The position numbers and the translations under genes are program-made. From contig CALGUG010000011.1 in the NCBI GenBank assembly GCA_937902315.1, positions 62,001 to 126,000 on the forward strand: a stretch of 64,000 nucleotides of DNA. Reading direction: 5' to 3'. Positions 43,407-51,498 of the stretch are shown piece after piece (the stretch's first letter is position 1; each line of letters starts with the position of its first letter). This DNA is from an uncultured Chloroflexales bacterium. GTDB lineage: Bacteria; Chloroflexota; Chloroflexia; Chloroflexales; Chloroflexaceae. A model generated the notes under the pieces. That model searched no databases and was not told the origin of the DNA. It worked only from the letters and a program-made list of their open reading frames with translations.

Positions 43407-44189
43407 ATGGCAGTAAAAGTTTTGATTCTGCGCGCGCCGGGCATCAACCGCGACTACGATGCGGCAGCGGCGTGCGAGTTGGCGGGTCTCCAACCCGAAC
43501 GTATCCACATCAATCGGGTGGCCGAGGGCGAAGTAAAACTGGCAGACTACGGCATGATCGTCGTGCCGGGCGGCTTCTCGTATGGCGATCATCTGGGCGC
43601 GGGCCGCCTCCTGGCGGTCGATCTGATTCACCGTTTGGGCGAACAGATGGAGCGCTTTGTGGCCGACGGCCGTTTGGTCTTGGGCATCTGCAACGGCTTC
43701 CAAGTCTTGGTGAAATCGGGCATTCTGCCGGGCCGCGCAAGCGCCAACGAAGCCCCGAAAGTCACCCTGACCGACAACCGCTCCGAGCAGTTCGAATGCC
43801 GCTGGGTGCGTTTGGCGGCCGATCCCAACAGCCCGTGCATCTTTACGCGCGGCATGCAGCGAGAGATCGAAGTGCCGGTCGCCCACGGCGAAGGCCGAAT
43901 CGCGATTCGCGATGCAGCGACCCTCGATGAGCTGCGCAGCAAAGGCCAAGTGGCGCTGCGCTACGTCGGCGACAGCCCCGATCAGGTGGCCTACCCCGCC
44001 AACCCGAACGGCTCGGTCGACAACATCGCCGGTCTGTGCAACGCCCAAGGCAATGTTTTGGGTCTGATGCCGCACCCTGAGAACGCGATTATGGCTCATC
44101 AGCACCCACGCTGGACGCGCGAGCCCTGGCGCACCAGCGGCGATGGCCTGATTCTGTTCACCAACGCGGCCAACTATCTGCGCGCCTAA
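43407..44189 (+). CDS. purQ: Phosphoribosylformylglycinamidine synthase subunit PurQ
   Basis: 260 aa. Class I glutamine amidotransferase supplying ammonia to PurL in purine synthesis (FGAR to FGAM). Nucleophile Cys in GICNGFQVL; His and Glu in LMPHPENA; N-terminal RAPGINRDYD and PGGFSYGDHLGAG as in PurQ. PurL and PurS are not in the window. It is isolated from other pur genes and follows the FHA kinase gene on the same strand. Confidence 0.95.
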   Translation: MAVKVLILRAPGINRDYDAAAACELAGLQPERIHINRVAEGEVKLADYGMIVVPGGFSYGDHLGAGRLLAVDLIHRLGEQMERFVADGRLVLGICNGFQVLVKSGILPGRASANEAPKVTLTDNRSEQFECRWVRLAADPNSPCIFTRGMQREIEVPVAHGEGRIAIRDAATLDELRSKGQVALRYVGDSPDQVAYPANPNGSVDNIAGLCNAQGNVLGLMPHPENAIMAHQHPRWTREPWRTSGDGLILFTNAANYLRA

Positions 44190-44203
44190 GCGCTACAGCA
44201 AGC

Positions 44204-44239
44204 GACCAGCTAGATCGCACGATCTAGCTGGTCTTTTTT
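44204..44239 (+). terminator. Strong intrinsic terminator of purQ
   Basis: Perfect 13-bp stem GACCAGCTAGATC / GATCTAGCTGGTC with loop GCAC, followed by TTTTTT (44234-44239). Confidence 0.95.
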
Positions 44240-44240
44240 C

Positions 44241-44320
44241 ATTCTGGCGGATGAGCTTCTAGCTCCCATTGGGCTTCTAGCGCGTCCGCCTCCGGCTACT
44301 AAACAGGGCTAGTTTGCCCT
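44241..44320 (+). repeat. Family 1 dispersed element, copy 9
   Basis: TCTGGCGGATGAGC, CTCCCATTGGGCTTCTAG, core GCGCGTCCGCCTCCGGCTA (44280-44297). It starts directly after the purQ terminator T tract and in the orientation of purQ. Confidence 0.8.
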
Positions 44321-44443
44321 CATCCCCGGCCCTTCTCCCGCTCAGTCACGATCTTCTAGACTGATATCCTTACCACGAACCTTCCCGCAGCTTCGCAGCG
44401 AGAAGGTTTCGGAGGGCTTTGGGCAGCGAAATGCAGCGTACCA

Positions 44444-44471
44444 ACCTTCTTGGTGCAAGCACCAAGAAGGT
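44444..44471. repeat. Perfect hairpin between two family 1 copies
   Basis: ACCTTCTTGGTGC (44444-44456) / GCACCAAGAAGGT (44459-44471). A second, imperfect one (AACCTTC...GAAGGTT) lies at about 44380-44410. Together with copies 9 and 10 they fill the convergent gap. Confidence 0.7.
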
Positions 44472-44516
44472 CGCAGCGAAGACAGCGAAAACAGCGAAGC
44501 GACGTGTGTTATGGGA

Positions 44517-44590
44517 GGACGGCGCTTTGATAGCCGAAGGCGGACGCGCCAAGAAACGAATGAGGGTTAGCCGCCTTTTCCGCCAGCGCT
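44517..44590 (-). repeat. Family 1 dispersed element, copy 10
   Basis: Reverse core TAGCCGAAGGCGGACGCGC (44531-44549), then TGAGGGTTAGCCG and TTTTCCGCC. It lies behind the Rieske gene and in its orientation. Confidence 0.8.
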
Positions 44591-44624
44591 TTAAGCTCTT
44601 GAAGCTGATGAAGCTTGTAAAGCA

Positions 44625-44657
44625 AACCGTACCCTTCGACAGGCTCAGGGTACGGTT
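44625..44657 (-). repeat. Family 3 hairpin repeat, copy 1
   Basis: AACCGTACCCT (44625-44635) / AGGGTACGGTT (44647-44657) with loop TCGACAGGCTC. Nearly the same hairpin occurs at 47909-47939. Both lie 15-24 nt behind a minus-strand stop codon, so they probably act as terminators or 3'-end stabilisers. Confidence 0.8.
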
Positions 44658-44672
44658 CCGTTTTTTGTTCTG

Positions 44673-45752
44673 CTAGAGCGCGATGGTGATGCCTAACTCA
44701 TCGAGCCAGCGATGGTATTCGATCAAGGGTAGATCGGCAGGGCGCAAGGGCAGCTCGAGCTTACTCCAGAAGGGTGGCAGCAGCCAGGGGCGCTGGCTCT
44801 CGACGATCGGGCGATCTTGGGCGCGCACCATATCCTCAAAACGTTCGTAGTCTTCATCGTGGTCTGGATCGAGATCGTAGTTGCGGGCCACTCGCCAATA
44901 GGTGTCGGTCAAATTGTAGCGGCGCGGGCAAGTGGTCAACCAGATCACATAGCGCCTACCGTCATCGCTATCTTTCACCAGCCGAATGGTGGTAGGCATG
45001 CTCAGGTAGTTGGTGTAGGTCACATTCTGCATAGCAGCTTCGCTCTCGCCAGTCGCAACCGTTATATTGCTAGGCTGCTGAACCGTATATTGCACCATCA
45101 GCTGCTGACCTTCGCGCCAGACTTTGTGATCGGGTGGGGCCACCTGCGAGCGGTCGCCCAATACGCCCGGGTGAACCCACGGGAAGTGGGTGTCGTCGAG
45201 GGCGGCCAGCACAATGCGCGGCGCGGAAGCCTGCCAAGGATCGTAGCTGCGCAGGCGTCCGACCCGAAAGGCCGGGTCGTTGAGTTCGGGCAGCTCGGGC
45301 AGATCGAAGCGCGGGTTGGCATCGAGGCTGACCCAGATCAGACCTGCGTACTCGCGCACGGCGTAGCTGGGCACGCGCGCTTGGCTCGGGATCGAACGGC
45401 CGGGCGCGAGCTGGGGGATATCGACACAGCGTCCATCGGCGGCGTAGGCCCAGCCGTGGTAGGGGCAGCGCAGACACCAGCCATGCTCGCCGACTTTTTC
45501 GATGGTGCCGAGCGAAAGCTGGGCCTGAAAGTGGCGACAGAGGTCTTGCATGGCGACCAGTTCGCCATCGAGACGAGCGATCACCAGCGGCTCCGAGAGC
45601 AGCTCAACCGCAACCGGCTGATTGTCGAGTAGTTGATCGGCAGGGTAAACGGGATGCCAATAGGGACGTAGCGAAACGTTGTAGGCATCGATCGCTTCCG
45701 GCGCGGGCATAGAGGTCGGCAGAAAGCGAGGGGCGGAAGGGTGCATAAACAT
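44673..45752 (-). CDS. Rieske-type non-heme iron oxygenase
   Basis: 359 aa. Rieske [2Fe-2S] ligands C-x-H in LCRHFQ and C-x2-H in CPYHGW (about residues 72-95). The mononuclear iron site is in DDTHFPWVHPG (His, His, with a distal Asp). The layout fits the PaO/VanA-like oxygenase group acting on aromatic or tetrapyrrole-like substrates; a separate reductase would be needed and is not nearby. It begins 60 nt behind the GH5 gene and may be cotranscribed with it, with no obvious biochemical link. Confidence 0.9.
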   Translation of the reverse strand: MFMHPSAPRFLPTSMPAPEAIDAYNVSLRPYWHPVYPADQLLDNQPVAVELLSEPLVIARLDGELVAMQDLCRHFQAQLSLGTIEKVGEHGWCLRCPYHGWAYAADGRCVDIPQLAPGRSIPSQARVPSYAVREYAGLIWVSLDANPRFDLPELPELNDPAFRVGRLRSYDPWQASAPRIVLAALDDTHFPWVHPGVLGDRSQVAPPDHKVWREGQQLMVQYTVQQPSNITVATGESEAAMQNVTYTNYLSMPTTIRLVKDSDDGRRYVIWLTTCPRRYNLTDTYWRVARNYDLDPDHDEDYERFEDMVRAQDRPIVESQRPWLLPPFWSKLELPLRPADLPLIEYHRWLDELGITIAL

Positions 45753-45812
45753 ACCTCACAGTGAGTAGTGCAAGGATAGCAGAAGACGTAGGTCTGGCAT
45801 GGGACGCTTTAG

Positions 45813-47696
45813 CTAACGACGCTTGACCACAATCGATTGTTCGCCCGGATCTGCGTTGAAGACAAACAACAGATGGCGCTCTTGATCGCATTCGTAGCTT
45901 CCTGAAGAGAGCTCGAGCTCAAAACCTTGGGGATAGTGAATGAGTGGCAGGTAGATTTCGCTGGGAGCTTGGAGGCTGGGATCGCTCTGATAACGCAGTT
46001 CAAACAGACCCGTCGTTCGATCAAATCTCATAAGGCTGGCTTCCCCTGCTATGCGACGCGCATACGGACGACAAAAGCCCTCGACCGCACGCCCGCCACT
46101 GTTGATATCGCTCGGATCGTGTTGTTGATCGCGACTGAAGATGCTCAGATCTTCATTATTCCACAGATCGCCCCACTCGTTGCTATTGTCGGGTGTGTAA
46201 TTCCATTGAGTCGAACTTACGAGTTGCGTATCAAGAGCAGTATAGTACATATCGAGCAGTTTGATGTGGGTTGAAAAATCGTTCGTTTGGTAGGCGGCCT
46301 TGTTGTCGAGATCGTAGGCCAAGCCGAATTCGCCAATCAAGGTTGGAGCATTGTTCATGCGATCGAGCGAGTGCTGTTTGATAGCCGCGATCTGCTCGCT
46401 AAACATAGTGGTGATGGCGGCGGGCCCAAGCACGGCCCGAGCTTGATAGATATCGACCGAGACATAGGGGTTGAAGCGTTTGGTAAAGAGGGTCGCGACA
46501 TCGTACCAATGGCTGGCATGCACAACATGAGGTGTGTCGTCCGGCTCGCCCCAAGAGTATCCTCCGCTCTGAAAGGGCTCATTTTCGATGAAGATCAGAA
46601 CTTCGGGATGAAGCTGATGAACTGTGGCGGCAAAACGACGTAGAAAGGGCTTGAAGTAGTCTGTGCCGAACTCGACGCTGCGCCCGTCAACGGACGTAAA
46701 GTGCTCGGGTCGCAACAGGGTGGGCTGGCCGCGCTCGATCGTCCAAAGTCCTTCGCGCTGCCAAATATCGTCGGCCTCGTCGTGCCAAGCGCTCAGGCCA
46801 TGAGGATTGAAGAGGCGAGTGCCAGTACGCACATTTTGCAGCGTGACAAAGCTGTATTCAGCCACCTCGCAGGCAAAGCCAGCCGCGGCCTGCATGCTCT
46901 CGAAGGGCGTGGGGCGTGGCCCGGGCAGAGCTTGAGCGGCAACTTCATCGAGGCGCTGGCCGATATAGCCGCCGTTCGGCTCGTTCCAAGCGTCGTAGCC
47001 GATCACGTGGGGCAGATGGGCGATGCGGCGCACCAGTTGGCTGACCGCACGCAAAAAGTGGCTCTGCAGAAACTCTTGAACGGGCTGGCCTTCGACCGTG
47101 GTGTTGGGCGCGAAGTCGTTGCCCCCGAAGAAGAGCGTGAACATGGTGCTGCTGGCAAAGCGCATATAGTTGCCGCCCCAACTCATCTGGGGGTAGTCGT
47201 CGGGGTAGCGGCGCTGCATGGTCACCGCGGCTTCGGTCGCATCGAAGTGCTCTGGCACTAGCCCAACGCTGGTGTAGGTCCAGTAGGGCGCGCCATCGCC
47301 GCCGCTCCAGCGACCCCAGACATCTTGATGAAAGTCGACGAAGACATAGAGGTCGTAGTCGGCGGCGCGCTCGACGACCTGGGCAAACCAATCGAGAAAG
47401 GCTTCGTCGTAGATGCCCGGCCCGGCGTGCTCGATGGCTTCCCAAGTGACCAAAAGGCGCACCAAATTGAAACCCCAAGCGCGCAAACGCCCGAAGTGTT
47501 CGTCGGCTTCTTCTAGCGGGAAAGGCCGCCCAATAAAGCTGGTAGCAGGGTCGTAGGCGAGGCTGTTGGGAAGATGGGTCGCGCCATTGGGGTGGCTCGG
47601 CAGTTTGCTGCTTCCTGCTAGGTTCACGCCACGTAAGATCAACGTACGCCCAGCGGAATCGCGAAACCAAGGGCCATGTATCGAAACGGGAAGCAT
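45813..47696 (-). CDS. GH5 glycosidase resembling fungal steryl-/ceramide-glucosidases
   Basis: 627 aa. No signal peptide, so intracellular. GH5 TIM-barrel features: LRGVNLAGSSKLP, FNLVRLLVTWEAIE, FVDFHQDVWGRWSGGDGAP, acid/base Glu in YDAWNEPNGG and nucleophile Glu in LIGEFGLAYD. The HQDVWSR-like and GxDxAP blocks and the C-terminal beta-domain resemble the GH5_12 / EGCrP group that cleaves glucosylceramide and steryl glucosides. The glycolipid substrate is inferred. It lies upstream of the Rieske gene on the same strand. Confidence 0.85.
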   Translation of the reverse strand: MLPVSIHGPWFRDSAGRTLILRGVNLAGSSKLPSHPNGATHLPNSLAYDPATSFIGRPFPLEEADEHFGRLRAWGFNLVRLLVTWEAIEHAGPGIYDEAFLDWFAQVVERAADYDLYVFVDFHQDVWGRWSGGDGAPYWTYTSVGLVPEHFDATEAAVTMQRRYPDDYPQMSWGGNYMRFASSTMFTLFFGGNDFAPNTTVEGQPVQEFLQSHFLRAVSQLVRRIAHLPHVIGYDAWNEPNGGYIGQRLDEVAAQALPGPRPTPFESMQAAAGFACEVAEYSFVTLQNVRTGTRLFNPHGLSAWHDEADDIWQREGLWTIERGQPTLLRPEHFTSVDGRSVEFGTDYFKPFLRRFAATVHQLHPEVLIFIENEPFQSGGYSWGEPDDTPHVVHASHWYDVATLFTKRFNPYVSVDIYQARAVLGPAAITTMFSEQIAAIKQHSLDRMNNAPTLIGEFGLAYDLDNKAAYQTNDFSTHIKLLDMYYTALDTQLVSSTQWNYTPDNSNEWGDLWNNEDLSIFSRDQQHDPSDINSGGRAVEGFCRPYARRIAGEASLMRFDRTTGLFELRYQSDPSLQAPSEIYLPLIHYPQGFELELSSGSYECDQERHLLFVFNADPGEQSIVVKRR

Positions 47697-47775
47697 ACAC
47701 GCCCCTTTTCTTGACTATCAGAACAACAAGAGATGCCAAGGATGATCCATTGGCATCTCTCTTCTCTGCAACAAT

Positions 47776-47895
47776 GATACCAACGATCAGAGCGCATGCA
47801 GTGGAACTTATCTCTTCCTCGTTTCTGTTTTCCTGCGTTACAGAGTGTAGTTTTTAAATGGATTTGACTTTTTGGCCTTCAGCAGAGTAGATAAA
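47776..47895 (+). repeat. Family 2 fragments, copy g
   Basis: GATACCAACGATC at the left, CAGTGGAACTT in the body and TTTTTAAATGGATTTG (47851-47866) at the right resemble the family with internal loss. A second fragment (TTTGGCCTTCAGCAGAGTAGA) follows. The copy is rearranged or nested. Confidence 0.5.
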
Positions 47896-47908
47896 GTCTG
47901 GAAAGTGA

Positions 47909-47939
47909 ACCGTACCCTTCGACGAGCTCAGGGTACGGT
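47909..47939 (-). repeat. Family 3 hairpin repeat, copy 2
   Basis: ACCGTACCCT (47909-47918) / AGGGTACGGT (47930-47939), loop TCGACGAGCTC, 24 nt behind the nhaA stop. Confidence 0.8.
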
Positions 47940-47963
47940 CACGCGCTCTGCGGCAGAGTTGTA

Positions 47964-49316
47964 TTAGGCGCGGCTTGGGCTGTTCTGTCGCGCAAGCAGA
48001 AAATAGCCGAGTAGTCCGGCAATGGTCGAAGCGAGCAGAATCGAAATTTTGGCGCTGCCGAGCATCTCGCCTTCAAACGAAAGCGAGGCGACGAAGAGCG
48101 ACATAGTGAAGCCGATACCACCCAAAACACCAACCCCAATCATATGGCTCCAATTCACACCTTCGGGCAGGGTGGCAACGCCCGAACGGGTCGCAAGCCA
48201 ACAGGTCGTCACAATACCGATCGGCTTGCCCAGAATCAGGCCGATCGCGATACCAAGCATCAGCGGGAAGGAGTGGGCATCGAATTCGATCGCACCCAAG
48301 GCCACACCTGCGTTGGCAAACGCAAAGATCGGCATAATCCCGAAGGTGATAAAGGTGTTGAGGGAGTGCTCGAGCTTTTGCAGAGGAGCCTGAACATATT
48401 CACAGGCTTTTTCAAGCTTCAATACGGCGTGTTGCTGCGCCTCGTCGATCAACATCGGGCTGTTGGTTTTGTGGCTGTTCTCTAGCTCATTCAGATAGCC
48501 ACGGGTTCTCTGCAAAAAGGTCGGTAAGTCGATGCGGTTGCGCGCCGGAATGGTGAAGGCCACCAAGACGCCCGCAATCGTGGCGTGGATGCCCGATTTC
48601 AAGAAGCAGAGCCAGACCAAAACGCCCACGATCGCGTAGAGCGATGGGCGTCGAAAACCAAACCAGTTAAAGAGCGCCAAAACAAGCAGAAAGGCAAAAC
48701 CCAACCCCAGCGCTACAGCGTTTAATCCACTCGAATAGAAGAGCGCGATCACCAAGACGGCGATCAGGTCATCGACGATGGCGACAGCGGTCAGAAAGAC
48801 CTTTAAGCCGAACGGGACGCGGCTGCCGAGCAGGGCCAGTACGCCCAAGGCAAAGGCGATATCGGTCGCCATAGGCACGCCCCAACCGTGAAAAGTCGGT
48901 CGTCCAACATTCAAACTCATATAGATCAGGGCGGGGACGATCGCTCCGCCACAGGCCGCCAAAATTGGCAAGAGAGCGGCCCGTAGATTGGAAAGGGCAC
49001 CGACTAACAGCTCTCGTTTGATCTCAAGCCCAACGAGGAAGAAAAAGAGCACCATCAAACCATCGTTGACCCAGTGCAGCAGGCTCTCGTCCAGCTCGAA
49101 CGGGCCAACACTGATGCCGATATGGGTGTGCAATAGCTCTTCATAGAGATGTCCAAGCGGAGAATTTGCGATCGCGAGGGCCAAAAGCGTAACTACAAGC
49201 AATACAATACCACTGGCCTCGGAACGACCAATGAAGGACTGCATAGGGCTGATAATGCGAGCCAACGGCGTCTGACTCCAGTGGTTCGCAGGTTGGCGTT
49301 TTCTCTTTTTTGTCAT
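47964..49316 (-). CDS. nhaA: Na+/H+ antiporter NhaA
   Basis: 450 aa, about 60 longer than the E. coli protein. Twelve or so hydrophobic segments. The conserved Asp pair of transmembrane helix V is in TAVAIVDDLIAV; GLEIKRELLVG and GVPMATDIAFALG are also diagnostic. The extra length is a cytoplasmic loop (about 270-330, NRIDLPTFLQRTRGYLNELENS) seen in several non-proteobacterial NhaA proteins, plus a basic N-terminus (MTKKRKRQ). Exports Na+ in exchange for H+ at alkaline pH. Confidence 0.95.
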   Translation of the reverse strand: MTKKRKRQPANHWSQTPLARIISPMQSFIGRSEASGIVLLVVTLLALAIANSPLGHLYEELLHTHIGISVGPFELDESLLHWVNDGLMVLFFFLVGLEIKRELLVGALSNLRAALLPILAACGGAIVPALIYMSLNVGRPTFHGWGVPMATDIAFALGVLALLGSRVPFGLKVFLTAVAIVDDLIAVLVIALFYSSGLNAVALGLGFAFLLVLALFNWFGFRRPSLYAIVGVLVWLCFLKSGIHATIAGVLVAFTIPARNRIDLPTFLQRTRGYLNELENSHKTNSPMLIDEAQQHAVLKLEKACEYVQAPLQKLEHSLNTFITFGIMPIFAFANAGVALGAIEFDAHSFPLMLGIAIGLILGKPIGIVTTCWLATRSGVATLPEGVNWSHMIGVGVLGGIGFTMSLFVASLSFEGEMLGSAKISILLASTIAGLLGYFLLARQNSPSRA

Positions 49317-49510
49317 ACAACTCCTAAAGCAATTTCATTTTGCACCACACGAAAAAGAGGCAGCACAATAATTGTGACAGCCTCCACCATATTCGGCATC
49401 ATAGAGCCGATTCCTATTCATTTGCGCGTTTTAGTATAACGCAGAGTGCAGCAAAGCACAAATAGTTGCACAACAAACAAAAGTAGCGCGTTGTGTCTCG
49501 CAACTCCCGT

Positions 49511-49653
49511 TATAGCAGTTGGCCTTCGGCAAAGTGGAACTTGTTTTTTATTGTATGAAATGTCGTGCAACAACGCGAAATTTCATGCCACTCTTTCCCT
49601 GTTTCTGTCTTTCAAGCGTTACAAGAGCACAAGTCTTTAAACGGATTTGGTAT
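49511..49653 (+). repeat. Family 2 MITE-like element, copy h
   Basis: The left end is truncated (TATAGCA then GGCCTTCGGCAAAGTGGAAC); the right terminal repeat CGGATTTGGTAT (49642-49653) is intact and preceded by AAGTCTTTAAA as in copies c (inverted) and e. It lies upstream of nhaA. Confidence 0.7.
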
Positions 49654-49716
49654 GACTTTGTTGTTTTTTGATTTTGGGGCTGATCGGTCGGCGTGAGGCT
49701 GCGAGAGGCAACGATT

Positions 49717-49769
49717 GAGCCTGCTCGCTGCGTGCGCCATGCGAAGGCAACGAATGCAGCGGCAGGCTC
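49717..49769. repeat. GC-rich hairpin next to a family 1 copy
   Basis: GAGCCTGC and CGCTGC (49717-49731, one bulged T) pair with GCAGCG and GCAGGCTC (49756-49769). Confidence 0.6.
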
Positions 49770-49779
49770 GCTAGGACGA

Positions 49780-49860
49780 ATGGGAGGAAGGCGAACTTGG
49801 TAGCCGTAGGCGGACGCGCTAGAAGTCGAATGGAAGGTAAGGACCTCTCCGCCAAAAAGA
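49780..49860 (-). repeat. Family 1 dispersed element, copy 11
   Basis: Reverse core TAGCCGTAGGCGGACGCGC (49801-49819), then CTAGAAGTCGAATGG and GACCTCTCCGCCAAA. It lies about 100 bp behind the dehydrogenase stop and in its orientation. The gap from 49317 to 49959 holds nothing else I recognise. Confidence 0.82.
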
Positions 49861-49959
49861 TACAAACAGATGCCCGATTCTGGCGCGATCGGGCAGGGGT
49901 TGCGTGACGCCAAACCCGATCGCACAGTTTGAGCTTCGTCGCCTGCGGCAGAGTCTAAC

Positions 49960-50934
49960 CTATTCGGCCCAGGGCAAGAAGCAGATCTTGATCGCCTCTT
50001 GGCGCTCGAGCAGCGCGATGCCCTCGTCATAGCGCGAAAAGGGCAGCTCGTGCGTGATCAGCGGCAGCAAATCGAGCGTGCCCGCCTCCAGTAGGCTCAC
50101 GGCGTACTCGGCGGCGGCCCGCGAGTGGCCGGTATAGCCGCAGAGGCGCAGATTGTTGTAGTGACGCGGCTCGAAGCTGTAGGCCTCGCGTTGCACGCCG
50201 AAGAGCGCCACCACATCGCTGGTGTGATCCATCAGCCACTCGACCGAAGCCTTTGCGCCCACGCAGTCGATGCCCGTCTCGATGCTGGGCGCGGCGGGGC
50301 GGGCCGGGAAACGCTCGGCCAGATCGTCGCGCGGATCGAAAGCGGCGTCGGCACCGATCTGAAGGGCACGCTCGCGGCGGGCCGCGCTAAAGTCGAAGCC
50401 GACCACACGGGCAGCACCCTCGGCGCGCGCCATCTGCAGCGCGATCAGACCAGCCGGGCCGAGGCCCATCACAGCGAACTGGCGACCGCGAATCACATTC
50501 ATCTCTTTCAGGCGCAAAAAGGCCGCGCCAACGCACATCGCCAGCTCGACCGGAGCCGTCGCTTTGGGCGAGAGATGGGCCGGAACCTTGATCACATCGT
50601 TAGCAGCACAGGTGACATATTGGGCGTAACAGCCGGGCAGATCGTGGCCACGATCGCGCCAGAGGCTGACTCGATCGCCGACCGCCAAACCTTCGACGCC
50701 CTCGCCGAGCGCTTCGATCACGCCGCTGGCTTCGTGGCCGGGCTGGCCCAAGGTGTAGGGATAGTGAAACTGATGGCCGATAAACATCGGCTCGTTGTGG
50801 CGCAGATGCAGATCCCACTGAGGGCAGGTGGTCACGGCGTCGATGCGTACCAGCACTTCGCCCCGAGCGGGCTGGGGAGTGGGCAGATCAACCACGGCGC
50901 TCTGGCCGGGTGCAAGAACCTGAAGCACACGCAT
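49960..50934 (-). CDS. Zinc-type MDR alcohol dehydrogenase-like oxidoreductase
   Basis: 324 aa from MRVLQVLAPG, with AAGGA 5-6 nt upstream. A much longer open frame to 51321 runs antisense-free through ogt in another frame and is not believed. GroES-like N-terminal domain (GHEASGVIEALGEGVEG, VGDRVSL) and a Rossmann domain (VMGLGPAGLIALQMARAEGAARVVGFD). The four structural zinc cysteines are missing, and the catalytic-site Cys is present only as TTCPQWD. Last gene of the WD40-ogt-MDR trio. Substrate unknown. Confidence 0.87.
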   Translation of the reverse strand: MRVLQVLAPGQSAVVDLPTPQPARGEVLVRIDAVTTCPQWDLHLRHNEPMFIGHQFHYPYTLGQPGHEASGVIEALGEGVEGLAVGDRVSLWRDRGHDLPGCYAQYVTCAANDVIKVPAHLSPKATAPVELAMCVGAAFLRLKEMNVIRGRQFAVMGLGPAGLIALQMARAEGAARVVGFDFSAARRERALQIGADAAFDPRDDLAERFPARPAAPSIETGIDCVGAKASVEWLMDHTSDVVALFGVQREAYSFEPRHYNNLRLCGYTGHSRAAAEYAVSLLEAGTLDLLPLITHELPFSRYDEGIALLERQEAIKICFLPWAE

Positions 50935-50977
50935 GGTCTTCCTTGTTTCTATCAACGTTGATACAAAAAGAAACGCG

Positions 50978-51493
50978 CTACGCAGCGCGTTCCAGAGCCA
51001 AAAGGCGTTCTTTGCGCTCGATACCGCCGCCATAGCCATGCAGCTTGCCGTCGCTGCCGACGATGCGGTGGCATGGCACGATAATCGAAAGCGGGTTCGC
51101 TCCGTTGGCGGCCCCAACAGCGCGAACAGCGAGCGGCTTGCCGATCTGTTCGGCGATCGCTCGATAGGTGCTGGTTTGGCCCCAAGCGACGGTGCTGACG
51201 GCCTGCCAGACCTGTTTTTGAAACTCCGTACCGTACAGGGCGATCGGCAGATCGAAGACACGCCGCCGAGCCGCGAAATAGTCTGCAAACTGAGCGATGG
51301 CCGCGCGAAACAGCGCTTCATCGCAAGCGGCGGGAATGGGCTGAGTCGCGAAATAGCGCTGAGCCCATCCCGCCTCGATCAGATCGTTATGGCCCGGAAA
51401 ACCGACCCGCACCAGCTCATCGCCCCAAGCCCACAGGCTGAGCGGCCCGAGGGGCGACTGCCACACGCAGCGGCGTAGTGATGCGTAAGCCAT
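50978..51493 (-). CDS. ogt: Methylated-DNA--protein-cysteine methyltransferase (Ogt)
   Basis: 171 aa from ATG 51493, which has GAGGAG about 9 nt upstream; a GTG six nt earlier overlaps the WD40 stop codon. Active site PCHRIVGSDGKLHGYGGG, helix-turn-helix WGQTSTYRAIAEQIGKP. It removes alkyl groups from O6-alkylguanine by suicide transfer to Cys. The N-terminal half is the short Ogt form, without the Ada zinc domain. In a tight cluster with the WD40 protein (upstream) and the dehydrogenase (43 nt downstream). Confidence 0.95.
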   Translation of the reverse strand: MAYASLRRCVWQSPLGPLSLWAWGDELVRVGFPGHNDLIEAGWAQRYFATQPIPAACDEALFRAAIAQFADYFAARRRVFDLPIALYGTEFQKQVWQAVSTVAWGQTSTYRAIAEQIGKPLAVRAVGAANGANPLSIIVPCHRIVGSDGKLHGYGGGIERKERLLALERAA

Positions 51494-51498
51494 CGGCA

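Noticed and set aside
49960..51321. Long start for the MDR dehydrogenase (453 aa)
   Set aside because: The first 129 residues run across ogt in another frame and have no family resemblance; MRVLQV at 50934 has a ribosome site.
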